Assembly (NCBI RefSeq): GCF_947172395.1
Contig: NC_069097.1
Span: 13,314,142 to 13,378,141 of the forward strand
DNA: 64,000 nt
Source: Bicyclus anynana
Lineage: Eukaryota > Arthropoda > Insecta > Lepidoptera > Nymphalidae
Direction: 5' to 3'
Part shown: positions 20,731 through 31,780 of the stretch, piece by piece
How the letters are laid out: each line of letters opens with the position of its first letter
Numbering within the stretch: position 1 is the first letter of the stretch
Position numbers and translations under genes: made by a program
Notes under the pieces: generated by a model
Databases searched by the model: none
The model's input: the letters and a program-made list of their open reading frames with translations, nothing else
What the model was told of the DNA's origin: nothing

Positions 20731-20830
20731 GCCTCGTCGGTCCAGTTGTGAAACGACGTAGCTTCAAATCACGAAGAGAGGATTCAAAATCAAGAGGATT
20801 CAACTAGGTTCTAGTGCTGTGTCAGACTAT
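20731..20830 (+). mobile_element. Possible SINE family III head, diverged
   Basis: TTGCCTCGTCGGTCCAGTTG resembles the A-box region at 28738, followed by an eroded B box. Short and weak. Confidence 0.4.
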
Positions 20831-20999
20831 AAAAAAAAGAACTTTCTGTCCTTTTGACATTGACAGAAATTGACAGTAGCAGCCCAGAGTTGCAAAAACT
20901 AGTAGGCATAACAAGGGCTAACTTGTAAAGAATAAAGACTACTTCTTAACATAGATATCCTATGTAGACTTTGAAGTATCTCTTTAATATAGTCTTAGA

Positions 21000-21060
21000 A
21001 GAGCCCATGAACGTTGGGGTCCCGAGTAGCTGAAATGGCGACCCTGCACTGGAAACACAC
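21000..21060 (+). mobile_element. RTE-like LINE fragment
   Basis: ACGTTGGGGTCCCGAGTAGC then GAAATGGCGACCCTGCACT matches the DGRWGPKVLEWRPRT-coding part of the LINE at 49.2 kb. Confidence 0.65.
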
Positions 21061-21129
21061 GTGTTAGTCCATACTAACGACTTAACATCACTTTATAATA
21101 AGTTTTGTTAAAATTTCAAAATGTTTGAC

Positions 21130-21440
21130 ATCCTCCGTCTAGCAGTCGTATGCGCGCAGTAGTAGATGTATTTACAAGTCTTGGGTTCGATCCCCGGCTG
21201 GGCCAATTATTTTTTCTCTAGGGTGACTGGTGGCTTAGGCCGTGGCTATATACCACCCTTCCGGCAAGACGTATCGCCAAGCGATTATAATGTTCCGGTA
21301 CCAACGTTGTCGTGTAGAAACCGAAAGGGGTGTGCATTTTCATCATCATCGCCCGCTTCCATCTTATAGATTGTTAAAAGTCGTCATCACTTACCATCAG
21401 GTGAGATTGTAGTCAATGGCTAACTTGTAAAGAATAAAAT
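21130..21440 (+). mobile_element. tRNA-derived SINE, family II
   Basis: Near full-length with a diverged head. B box GGTTCGATCCC at about 21184, then CGGCTGGGCC, ACGTATCGCCAAGCGATT, CGTGTAGAAACCGAAAGG and an end in TAACTTGTAAAGAATAAAAT. Confidence 0.83.
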
Positions 21441-21446
21441 ATAACT

Positions 21447-21652
21447 TAACTAGTGGATGGCCGCGAGTCCGTTTGCGTGTTTCTACACATCCCGTGGGAA
21501 CTATAGATTTTTCCGGGATAACACGCAACCTACGTTCTGCTCCAAGATCCAATTTATCTCTATACCAAATTTCATACTAATCGGTTCAGTGGTTTAACCG
21601 TGATAGCTTAACAAGCAGACAGACTTACTTTCGCATTTATAATATTAAAACG
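21447..21652 (-). mobile_element. Short Helitron, diverged
   Basis: The left edge ACTAGTGGATGGCCGCGAG is a minus-strand 3' hairpin end; the right edge ACTTTCGCATTTATAATATT is the reverse of the 5' end. ACCAAATTTCATACTAATCG in the body is typical of the family. Confidence 0.75.
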
Positions 21653-22189
21653 GTTTTTGACAGTATTTGCTATAGGCTTAATAACGGGACAGGGGAGGTG
21701 TGGAGAAGCTCAGCCAGCCTAGGGTCTAGAAGGACTGATGCTAGAAGGAGCTAGAAGGACTTAGGGGACGAAATGTCCAAGGCGGTCTACTCTGAGACTC
21801 GGACCTCGGCTTAGTGTCTTTGGACGTATGAGTTTTGAACTTTAAAATACACCTAGTGCATGGTTTGTTGTATCAGATGAGTTTTCTACTTACGATCAGA
21901 TTTTTTGCATTGTCAATTTATAGAAACCAAATGTATGAATTGTCTTTTGTTAGAGAACAGAATTCTGGATCAATGTGACGCAGTACAATTGGAAGCGTTT
22001 AAATTAACAAACAAGAGGTCATAAGTCCGATTTTCAGCTTGGTTCGAATTATTTTTTTATTTTATATAAGTATCTTAAATCCTTGAAATCTGTGGGTCAT
22101 GACCCTTTAGGAGTCTTGGTCGAGAATTGGACCAAAATCGCCGGTAGAAGGAAAAAGGTAAGATAGAATACGTATAATAAAATTAACGG
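21653..22189. other. No gene; small local repeat
   Basis: 21719-21760 repeats CTAGAAGGA(C/G) three times with intervening ATGCTAG. Otherwise there is nothing recognised. Confidence 0.35.
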
Positions 22190-22412
22190 ACGCCCGCGAC
22201 TTCGTTCGCATGGAATTCAGTTTTTCACGAATCCTTCGGGACCCGTGGTATATTCCGGGATGAAAAGTACCCTATGTGTTAATCTAGGGTATTATTTATC
22301 TTCATTTTAAATTCTGGTTCAGGTGCTGGCGGTTCAGTTGTTGCGTCGATAAAGAGTATGTAACAAACATCCAAATAAACATCCACACAAACTTTCGCAT
22401 TTATAATATAAG
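22190..22412 (-). mobile_element. Short Helitron
   Basis: The left edge TAACGGACGCCCGCGACTTC is the 3' hairpin end (minus strand) and the right edge ACTTTCGCATTTATAATATA is the 5' end. The body keeps ATTCCGGGATGAAAAGTA and CCTATGTGTTAATC. Confidence 0.8.
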
Positions 22413-25239
22413 TACAATAAAAACACAATTTCAGTGAAAAGCTTGTTTAATATTCAATTTTTCTCAAATTTCAAAAACTTTATCTGTCAAGTATAAAAAT
22501 GTATCATTAAAGTGGCTGCTTCAATCTGTGTGCAAAGCCACTTAAAATGGCGGCAGTTAATTAATAAATCAACAAGTTATCCACAAGTATACCTACATTA
22601 ATTTTTCTTCAGACTGCATCGCCACTATCAGGTGAGTCATGAATAATAAAAAATAAATGCCTAGCTAGTAGGTACATAAAAAATTCAATGTAAACCTCAT
22701 TACCATGTCAACAATAATATGGATAACATAAAAACATTTATTAAAACCAACACGCAATATAAAATGTATTGCAAATAATATGAATAACATTTAATGATTG
22801 AATAAACGAACGTAATCAGTGGTTTCCGTCGGTGACTAATAATTATTGTCATTGCATTCAAATACCTACGTGCATTGACTAACTTCGATAACTCATGCAT
22901 AGTCTGTAAAAAAAATATATTTTGCTTAGCAACGTTCTGTAAAACTGCCATGTTTTGCTTAGCAACGTTCTTATGAAGGTGAATAAAGCTGCCAGTGGAT
23001 ATACACGGAAATTGCCAACTAGCTACTGTCAGTAATCCTAAAATACATAGTTTGGTATTCACTATCAAAATGATAATGCTGTATATAATATAATATATAT
23101 ATGTAATATGTATATAATAACTGATCAAAATTACTCATCAGTATTCAATATAAGCCAAAATCAGTATGTAAAGAGCAAAATGTATTTGATAAGGGTATAT
23201 TGTACAGGAAATCAAGGAAATATGACTAAAAAAATTACATGACTCTAGATTTTTAACCATCGGCAGGGAGCAACCCAACAAGCTTAACTTGAGTACATCG
23301 ACCGCCCCCCCCCCCGCACCCCTGGGTGGCTCAGAAACTCAAAAAGTTTTTGGATTGCATTTTTCTCCTAAACTATGAGATTTACATTAAAGTTTATTTG
23401 ACAAAAAATGTAGACAACATTCACATCTACAAATGTCATTGAGGTACTACAACGTCTTGTAATGCTATAATTACAAGACATTTTAGTGTGTATCGATATG
23501 AAATTATAGGTAAAAAATGTCATCCGGCGGCTATCAGTTATTGTTAGTAATTCTTAGGTCACGTGATTTCGTATTTACTATTTATTTTATGCTGAATAGT
23601 CAAAATCGGCATTAAAGGACCAAAAAATACATTCGTTTGCTATTGACAGCTCTTCGTGGATATCATACATTATGCAGGTAGTAGGTTAGTGGTTAACAAC
23701 GAGCTTTACAGAATACGAAAAATTTAGTTGCTATTGATTTGATGTATATTAGCCGCATAATCATATTAGGCGCCTAATATACCTAAGCTGGTGAATACAT
23801 ATTATATATATTTACTTACATAGAAAAATAAAACACACCTGAAATAAATATTAGGTCTGTTAACACTTTGTAAGAGTACCTATATATTATAATATATCAT
23901 TTATTATTATTAATTACATAAAAGTTAAAAGTATACACAGATAACAAATCAATCTAACAATTTAAAACAAATAAATGTATTCTATAGTTAATAGTTACAT
24001 AACAGTGCAAAAACTAAATTTATAAAACATAATCGTTACGGACAAACATTATAATAATATAGTTGCTAAAATAATAATTAAGTTGTTCGGAATGGATGAA
24101 GAATTCACAAATATGGGATACACGTGAAAATTACTATTATTGTACAAGAGAAAATCTTTAAAAAAATGTAACCCGAGTAATGGACACTAAGTAAAAGGTA
24201 AGAAAAAATATACTCGATTTCTCCTATTGTTATAATTTATTAAATACATACACAATGTGTACATGAATGTATTTAACCAATTTAATAAAGTACATACAAT
24301 ACATTCATAGGCTGCTAAAATCAAAACCCTTCCTTGTGGCTTCACCGTAGTCCCGTAGTCGAGTAAACATATTATTTCTTAAATAGCTATTGAACTATAA
24401 CTCGTGCGCATCGACTTGACACTTGACTACCAAACACAGTACAAACATCACTCGAGCCAGTTGTCAAGTAATCTGCACGAGCTGTAATATACACAACAAC
24501 ATAAGTGTTGATAATAATAACAGAAGACCAGCAGATTTGGGTTCGTGGTCATTTAAAACGAATGCCTCATGATTAATCAGGAAGTATTCATTTTGAGTGA
24601 CACAGAACGTAGCGCACTCATCTATCTTCTGCCTTCTCCTTTCTTCTTAATCGTGTATTGTAGAAGATTGGCAAGACCAAGAGCACGGTATGAAGTTCCT
24701 ACAGGCATGTATTACGTAGGAACTCTATACCTCGCTAGTGGAAATCACCATTACGATGACAACTTCTCTTCTTTCTTGTCTTTCGACATTTATTCTTCTT
24801 CTGTTTCTTCAACATTCTTCTATCTTCACATAAAATAATTTCTTTCTTCTATATCTTCATTTTGAATGCCATTGCTGAAAAAATGTATATTAGATTTTTT
24901 AATGGTAGGAAAATCAATATAAATATATCGGACAATATCAAAATTTAGAATAAACTTCGAAATTTAAATAAATAATATTATCCTGTACCATCTTAACTTA
25001 AAAAAACCTTAAAAAAATCGTAAATAAGATACAAAACTAAGTAAGAATAAGTAAGAAATAAATGAACACTACATAAAACAATGTAAGTCGACATAAAATA
25101 TACAAATCAGAAAAATGTTATCAGAAATCTGTTACGGCGCAAATCCAAACACAGACTGAAGTTATGACACATTAGCTACCAACGCTATTACCTTGACATT
25201 ACGTTCGAAAAACAAAATTACCATTTGAATAAAACAGCT
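22413..25239. other. Long AT-rich stretch without genes
   Basis: No domain-bearing ORF, SINE or LINE is recognised. Small features: a 19-bp direct duplication TTTTGCTTAGCAACGTTCT at 22920 and 22953, and an 11-base C run at 23305-23315. Confidence 0.45.
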
Positions 25240-25500
25240 GCCGAAATCCCCCATAATTAATTTCCGTAGGTATCCAACATTAGCATATTTTATCCTAGGA
25301 GCGGTTGCCCAGATAAGTCCCAACCCCTTCGGCCATGCAAATTTTTCTAAACTCCTCGTGGGAAGCCACGGCGGCGATTTGCATAAGAAATTCGAAATAA
25401 TAAAGGCCAACACGGTAGCGAATATTAATGTCCTGCATTGAGTTCCTTGAGAAAGATTTAGGAAGTGAATTCTCGTGGCTATGCAAATTTTTCAAATATT
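25240..25500. promoter_or_regulatory. Candidate regulatory element with three octamer motifs
   Basis: Three exact ATGCAAAT octamers (POU/Oct-type binding motif) occur within 154 bp: 25335-25342 (+), 25377-25384 (-) and 25481-25488 (+). Two share the longer block ATGCAAATTTTTC. The segment is GC-richer than its flanks and is not one of the repeat families seen here. The function is inference. Confidence 0.35.
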
Positions 25501-26223
25501 ATTATTTTTAATCAGGTACAAAGTTCCCAATTCAGAACGTAATTTATTTATGCTCGAATTTCACAGATATTTCTGGATCGATTTGCAAATTTTTAACAGA
25601 ATAGTTCTTTAACCTGATTTTAACTGGTTTTGTATTTTGCAATTTTGCGGATTGCTAAATCGCTTGTAAGTACGTTTCCTTCCTTTTCTGTTCTTTAAGA
25701 CCTGATTCTGAGACATTATCTTAACTGAGCCAAGTAAGAAATATAGCCCAATAGTTACAAATAGTTAGCTCAAATCCTTATTAACCCAAGTGCCTTTAAA
25801 TTATAAAGTTATAAAACAAACTATAAGATCGTCAAATAGGTTGCATATTTCTGACAATATCTGAGAGGTCACCTTTGATTCGGAATAAAAACGAGTTCTT
25901 AGTCATACCCGTATGATAATCGATAAACCTTTTTTAGTCCTTTAACAATTTAAACATAATAAGGATATTAGATTGATCAGTGCAACGTACTGACGGACGA
26001 GATCCGGTTGCATTCGTAAGATATGTATGAGGTAGAATACAACTTCAAGTTTTATAATATTATATTCAAGGGGGACTGCGTGTTTATTCCCCAACTACCG
26101 TAAACTTACAATGTGCAAATATAGGCAAAGAATATACTGAAATAGGTAAATAATATTAACCGACTTTAACCCTTTTTTAATTGCAGATTTACACAGTCAT
26201 TTGTCATAGATTGCTATTATAAT
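25501..26223. other. No gene seen
   Basis: Unique AT-rich sequence; GATTTGCAAAT-like DNA at about 25580 continues the style of the octamer cluster. Confidence 0.35.
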
Positions 26224-26388
26224 ACTAGCGGACGCCCGCGATTTCGTCCTTAATCCAGCCCTCTCGCAAAATCCGTTTTTAGTGGACCTCTACTACCCAT
26301 AAATCCTGCCAAATATCAACTTTGTACGTTAAACGGTGTTCGAGATATCTTGATGAATAACCTTTCGCATTTATATATTAAGATAAAT
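26224..26388 (-). mobile_element. Short Helitron
   Basis: Left edge ACTAGCGGACGCCCGCGATT; right edge ACCTTTCGCATTTATATATT then AAGA. About 165 bp and closely related to 19743-19921. Confidence 0.82.
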
Positions 26389-27540
26389 GATCACGACTGA
26401 ATATAAATGATTATAAGTCCATACCACCAACTTACTAATTCAAGAGTGAACAAACGGAAGAAAACCACAGTGTGTTGTGTAGCCAAACCCAGGAGGATCC
26501 GTACTAACATATCTCTGCAGCAAACAACCTCAAATCTATGCAGCAATTCGGCAAATACCCAAAAAGAGTAATTGATTTCTTGATGAGGTATTGCTAGTTG
26601 ATGTTTTGATCTGCAATATTTACATAGAGATGTTATTTATTTAGTTACTACAGATATAAAAGTATACAGAGATGTGATACATCTAGAGATGCAATACGTA
26701 AACGTAGGTAAGGTTATAACAATTTTGGCGGAACGTTTGATGGTGACTTCATTTTATAGATACTAAATACTACTGAAATGAAGTAACATAAAATACTTCG
26801 ATGGAAAACTCGTGTGGTGTAGATTAGCACCTTCATAAACGTGGCACAGTGGTACTAAATGTGAAATGGACATTTGAGGCACTTTCAATGGTTAACAAAA
26901 GACCATTTGACAAGTTGGAGAATCATGTAAGATTGTTTATTACCTATTTCTTCGTAAGGTTATAATTATTTTCACGTGTTTTCGTGATATATTGGCTTCT
27001 GTTGTGTGAACAAATGTATAAATTTCACATCAATGAATGATTCTTTTTCAACTAATCTTTGATTGTTTTAAAATATTAGTTATTAGATATAACTTACAAC
27101 TTACATATCGTAAAAAATTATGTTGTACTTGGAAAATAGTCAAATGTGAAGGTTGAAACAGAAGTGCATTTCTTACTTCGTTACTTTTATATTACAGAGT
27201 TAGGAATCGAGTGCGCCGTTTAATATCTTTTTCTTATTTAATGCAAACGATACAATAAAACATTTTATTAGAAAGGTAACTTAAATAAATCTAAAGCGCT
27301 CAAATTCTAAATTCGAAGGCATTATTAATTTTATAACTTAAGTACTTCATAAAAGAAGAGTAAATAAAATATTGTAGCGTACAACTACACGTACAACATG
27401 AAGTTGATTATGATGACGACGATGTAAAACCATAAATGGTAGAATTCATTAAAAAAATGTATTTAAAATATAAATAAATAAATAATAATGAGCACGAAGT
27501 AGCGGGTGGTATGAGGTACGGGTATTTAAAGTTTTTCAAT
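26389..27540. other. No gene seen
   Basis: AT-rich unique sequence without recognised repeats. Confidence 0.4.
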
Positions 27541-27680
27541 GAGGTGAAACCTGCGCCAACTGTCGGCGCTCCCGCCTGCAATTAGCTTAACAACGGGCGG
27601 GCATATCTTGATTACCGATGTTTAATTATAATCTTCGTAAACATGCTACTTCAGGCCAAACGAGGGGTCGACTTGCTTCG
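27541..27680. promoter_or_regulatory. GC-rich patch with two adjacent hairpins
   Basis: Stem GCGCC/GGCGC (27553-27569) is followed directly by stem CCCGCC/GGCGGG (27571-27601). The patch stands out from AT-rich flanks. Promoter, noncoding RNA or conserved element are all possible. Confidence 0.25.
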
Positions 27681-27685
27681 GGGCA

Positions 27686-28160
27686 TGGTGCGTTTAGCAT
27701 TGCGTTATGCGTTCTACCAATTAAAAGAAAATACACCCATATATGATAACGAAAGACGTAAAGTTCAGATTCTTTGAGTAAATATTTTTCAGATGTTTTT
27801 CTGAGTTGGTGAAGATTCAGAGCATATTGATGAGTCTTATTTTTGCGTTATGCGTTCTACCAATTATAGGACGCCACTTTAAAATACGTTTTTGTGTTTG
27901 CATCTTACCTAATCATCATCATCTTCTTTCCCTTATCCCACTTAAGTGGGGTCATATTTTTCCATTCGTCTCTATTTCTCGTCAACTCATCATCCACTTC
28001 TTTTACACTTACCTAATGCCAATGTTTAATGCAAACGCAAACTAGTTTCTATAAGGAAACATTTTATTAAATGTTTTCTGAGTTGCTGAAGCTTCAGCAT
28101 ATGTTGATGCGTTTAGCTTTGCGTTGTTTAATAACCACAGGACGCGACGATATGAAAAAT
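27686..28160 (+). repeat. Local diverged duplication
   Basis: GCGTTATGCGTTCTACCAATTA occurs at about 27702 and 27845 (given here only as a 22-bp match by its ends GCGTTATG and ACCAATTA). The segment around GTTTTTCTGAGTTGGTGAAG (27794) recurs as GTTTTCTGAGTTGCTGAAG (about 28072), both followed by a CAnCATATTGATG-like stretch. Confidence 0.5.
27908..28015 (-). mobile_element. RTE-like LINE 3' fragment with (CAT)n tail
   Basis: The minus strand ends in a (GAT)n tail at 27912-27921; CTTATCCCACTTAAGTGG and CTCGTCAACTCATCATCCAC match the 30.4-kb LINE. Confidence 0.7.
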
Positions 28161-28732
28161 TTGTGATTGGCTTGACGTATGACGTAAGATTAAATACAAC
28201 TATTTTGCATTAAGTATGAAGTTATGTTAGTAAACATTCGTCATCATCACTAATATTATCAACATAATTCAACGGCCTACTAAAAAGCCAGGTATCAGGA
28301 TTTAAAGGTTGGAACCCACCATACGTTGATTGATGCATTGTGGGTTGTCCAAGGCGATAATGTTTGATTATGTAACTGTGATCACTAGGACGCTACTACT
28401 ACTATAATTCGTCAAGGCTAGAGCTACCGTGTTTTCTTTTCAAAACAATGCAAACACAGAAAATATTAGGTTATGTAACTAGCATGGAACAGACTACTGT
28501 AAAGATAAAGCAATTTCACAAAATCACTGCAGCAATTTACTCTAAATCCGATATTACGTGCCTTTCGTAGTTGATAACGCTATCTGATAACAGTGTGTGA
28601 TTGCTGCTATCACGTCGTAAACACACGTGTCGTTTACCCCTATGACTAGTGATAGGTTTTACGGATATATGGGAGTTCCAAGGTTCAATCTTTGTGCAGT
28701 TAAACGAATGAAAGCTTATCTCTAAGAATTTA

Positions 28733-28800
28733 ACTGCCTCGTTAGTCTAGTTGTTCGCCTATCAGTTTTGGATCACAGGTCTTGGGTTCGAGACCTGGGT
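28733..28800 (+). mobile_element. tRNA-derived SINE head, family III
   Basis: A box in CTGCCTCGTTAGTCTAGTTG and B box GGTTCGAGACC at about 28785, spaced like a tRNA. It leads straight into the fold-back at 28796. Confidence 0.6.
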
Positions 28801-28832
28801 TAGACTCTGAATAATGTTCAGAGTCTAACCCA
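28796..28832. repeat. Perfect inverted repeat, 16-bp stem and 5-base loop
   Basis: TGGGTTAGACTCTGAA (28796-28811) is the exact reverse complement of 28817-28832. The loop TAATG plus part of the arm, TCTGAATAATG (28806-28816), is repeated at 28834-28844. Confidence 0.92.
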
Positions 28833-28844
28833 GTCTGAATAATG

Positions 28845-29510
28845 AAGTGTTCTATTTTCAGAAGACACTTTTGCTTCGGTTGGTACTTAAGGTTAAGGAC
28901 AGGCAGGCAGGCATTGGATATAGTAACTCAAGAAGGGTTAAAGCAGAAGCAGTTTATAAATTATAATCTGCCTTTGAGTGGTGCCTACATTTTTTTAGTA
29001 AACTGGTTTCAATGTCAAATGCTTCCCCCTATTTGCGTTTGCGTTGCGTTGCGTTTCTGCTGGGTTAACGTTCCTTTAGCACAACACTTTAGCATACGTT
29101 TGCAATGCGAAATTACTATATTTACCTACTTATACTAAAATAAAAAATACAGTAAAATCGCACTGAATCACACTATTCTTATTACGTAAAGCGATGTATA
29201 CTAAAGTGTATCGTTATCTGATGATAATATGTGAGTTTAGTGACGTCATAAAACACAGACACGTGTCGAGTTTTATGTCACAAATGGTGAATGAATCAGT
29301 CAGTCATTCAGCGGTTTATAACCGTGTTTATTGTGGCTTTATTGGCTGTAAACAGAGCGCCGACGGATTTAGGAGTTCAATTAAAAGCGTTGGTTTAGAA
29401 ACAGAAATTAATTAGTTTACTAATTCTACACCATACTTTTTAAATATACGGGTGTTAGGGCAATACACACTACGTCGTTTAGCTCTCAAGTAAGCGTAGT
29501 TTATCCTATG
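28845..29510. other. No gene; short simple repeat
   Basis: A (GCGTT)n-like run at about 29035-29060; otherwise unique AT-rich sequence. Two ORFs of 73 and 98 codons here show no domain. Confidence 0.4.
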
Positions 29511-29516
29511 GGCGCA

Positions 29517-29682
29517 CCGTGCGCATTAACTTTACACCAGGCTACCAAAGACAAAGACAGAGACAAAGATACCTGATTTCTTTCTTGAAGTAAAACTTTC
29601 AGCCTTCATAAAATCAGCTACCTCTTTGTCTCTCGTCTTTGTCTTTGTCTGTGGTTGCCTGGTGTAAAGTTAATGCGCACGG
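29517..29682. mobile_element. MITE-like long inverted repeat
   Basis: The ends are perfectly inverted over 26 bp, starting CCGTGCGCATTAACTTTACA, and the arms stay complementary with a few mismatches to about 57 bp (GACAAAGACnGAGACAAAG). The centre is about 50 bp and has no ORF. Structure fits a MITE; a clear target duplication was not found, and a hairpin RNA is the alternative. Confidence 0.75.
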
Positions 29683-29697
29683 ATTATAGGTACCCAC

Positions 29698-29790
29698 CTG
29701 TACTTATAAATGTGAAAGCGATTTTGTTTGTTTGTTACGTTTTCACGGCTAAACCACTGAACCGAGCAGTCAGTTATCGAAAACAGAAAT
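29698..29790 (+). mobile_element. Helitron 5' fragment
   Basis: ACTTATAAATGTGAAAGCG then GTTTGTTACGTTTTCACGGC and AACCACTGAACCGA match the family start; no 3' end follows. Confidence 0.6.
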
Positions 29791-30111
29791 AGATAACTCG
29801 AAATAAACGTTTATTGATCTATAAAACGTCTATGATGTCACTATTTATACCACAGCGATGTCGCGAAGACTTCCAAATGGTTTTTTAACGAGTTATGTTT
29901 AGCATGGCATGGTTGTTGAAACCAAACCGGCCGACTGGACCAGAATGATGTTGCTGATAATGTAGCTTTCCATTGGTAAGAGAACTTTTAAGATCGGTCC
30001 AGTAGTACCTAATTAAAACACCTATAAAGTAAGAGTGAATAGACATCTTCTAGGTAGACCGCCTTAATGATTTCCATCAGGCTTAATTGTTGTTAAACAA
30101 ATCTTCTGCCT

Positions 30112-30387
30112 CTTCTGCCTCCGATTCGTAGGGCGTAGGTTCGAACCCGTTCCGAGTCATATAGCTCCAACTTATGTCAATTTTAAGAAAATTAAATATC
30201 GCGTGTCTCAAACGGTGAAGGACAAACATCGTGAGGAAACCTGAATACCTGAGAATTTTCTTAATTCTCTGTGCGTGAAATCTGCCAATCCGCATTGGGC
30301 CAGCGTGGTGGACTATTGGTCTAACCCATCTTATTCTAAGAGGAGACTCGTGCAGTAAGACTAAAATGGGTTGATAATGAATAAATG
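30112..30387 (+). mobile_element. SINE family I, 5'-truncated
   Basis: Starts within the head (TCTGCCTCCGATTCGTAGGG), with B box GGTTCGAACCC at about 30139, then the body and a GTTGATAATGAATAAATGA tail. Confidence 0.83.
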
Positions 30388-30405
30388 ATGAAATGACAAG
30401 CCTAT
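30388..30405 (+). repeat. Target-site duplication, left copy
   Basis: ATGAAATGACAAGCCTAT, identical to 30605-30622. Confidence 0.92.
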
Positions 30406-30604
30406 CATCATCTCCCTACCCTTATCCCCCTTAAGTGGTGTCGGAAAAATATGTCAATCTTTTCCATTCGTTTCTATTACTCGTCAACTCATCATCTACT
30501 CCTTTTACCCACATGTCCTCTTTCACACAATTCAACCATAACTTCTTTGGCCTTCCTCTCCTCTTATGTCCTTCCACTTGCACATTCAACATTTTTCTAG
30601 TAAT
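30406..30604 (-). mobile_element. RTE-like LINE, 199-bp 5'-truncated insertion
   Basis: The minus strand encodes the ORF2 C-terminus (HKRRGRPKKLWLNCVKEDM, then DDELTSNRNEWK) with a stop and a GATGATG tail. It is flanked by the exact 18-bp duplication ATGAAATGACAAGCCTAT at 30388-30405 and 30605-30622, which fixes both insertion boundaries. This is target-primed reverse transcription read directly from the sequence. Confidence 0.92.
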
Positions 30605-30622
30605 ATGAAATGACAAGCCTAT
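30605..30622 (+). repeat. Target-site duplication, right copy
   Basis: Identical to 30388-30405; the LINE fragment lies between. Confidence 0.92.
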
Positions 30623-30714
30623 ATTGCATAAAAATGTTTTTAAACCTGCAACAAACAAACAAATAAATAAGTAATTATAATATTAGTAGATTTTCGAAGT
30701 CACAGGGTTGTGTT

Positions 30715-30960
30715 CGTAATTTTTCCGCAAACATAACCATAAAGGTGAGCGCAGACAGTCGACTCGTCTTTCCAAATCCCGCTCATTTTGGGGATTTGCA
30801 GTTGAAATTAGTTCGCAAATCTCTGGCTTACCCGCACCCCGCTACGGGTGGCACGAAAGGGATGTAGACAAATAACCCGAGGACGGCTTCGTTCGTTGTT
30901 TATTGTTTTTTACGACATTTTTCCCGTTACATTAGCGCTGGGCTTACATTGACATGGCGA
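30715..30960. promoter_or_regulatory. GC-richer island, candidate conserved noncoding element
   Basis: No repeat family is recognised. It holds an inverted repeat CAAATCCC...GGGGATTTG (about 30773-30798) and a forkhead-like TTGTTTATTG at about 30897. Regulatory role is inference. Confidence 0.25.
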
Positions 30961-31231
30961 CATGCTGGGGCGTAGAGGTAAATTGACTTGGTGTACATAC
31001 GTATAGAAATAGCATCACCATGCCTATAAAATTAGATACTTTCTCAAATAGATGTAATATAAATAAGAGATTTAAAGTTAAAGTTAAAAGATTTAAAGGT
31101 AAAATTATTAAAGATTCTAGTTCCCAAAGTCACCTCTAGTGTTCTTATCTGAAATCTACATATATCGCAGCATTGCTTCACTTCAGTTAAAACTACAAAG
31201 TTTACATATTAAACAATGACATATCTGTACT

Positions 31232-31420
31232 TCATATTATAAAGCTGAAGAGTTTGTTTGTTTGATTGAACGCGCTAATCTCAGGAACTACTGGTTCGAT
31301 TTAAATAATTCTTTCAGTGTTAGATAGCCCATTTATTGGGGAAGGCTATATGCTATATATTATCCCGTATTCTTACGGGAACAGGAACCACGCGGGTGAA
31401 ATCGCGCGGTGTCAGCTAGT
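31232..31420 (+). mobile_element. Short Helitron, subfamily B
   Basis: Starts TTCATATTATAAAGCTGAAG; the body has TAGATAGCCCATTTATTGGG and TATCCCGTATTCTTACGGGA; it ends in GAAATCGCGCGGTGTCAGCTAGT (terminal hairpin then CTAGT, last base 31420). Confidence 0.87.
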
Positions 31421-31549
31421 GTTTTATAAAATTGACAAAAAAAAGAATTCGCTTATAATAAGTTCTATTAATTACATCTAACGAACACTACCCATACTCA
31501 GATCCAGTTAAAACAACATAAAATGGTCAAAATAATAAAAAATAAACAC

Positions 31550-31780
31550 GTCACCCGTTCAGTTGAGGCAAGGAATGTTAGTGTGAAAGTTACGTAGCCA
31601 TAAATCCAATTTCCCGAGGCTAATGCTAGCTAAATATGTATGAACGGCTCAATTGAATGGCCACGCAACGCTCAATAAGTGCGGGTACGCACGGCATTAA
31701 GTAGAGACACCATGTGCTCAAGCAATAAAACGGGACATGAATATAATTGCATGCAAATTCGTCACTTGGTGTTACTTACA
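31550..31780. promoter_or_regulatory. Candidate conserved noncoding element
   Basis: Mixed-composition unique sequence between AT-rich flanks, with an exact ATGCAAAT octamer at 31751-31758 set in a near-palindrome (AATTGCATGCAAATT). No coding potential. Confidence 0.25.

Noticed and set aside
22700..23128. 142-codon minus-strand ORF
   Set aside because: AT-rich, hydrophobic low-complexity composition with an internal duplication, no domain and no splice or codon support.
24569..24838. 89-codon plus-strand ORF
   Set aside because: Composition is that of T-rich noncoding DNA; no recognisable motif.
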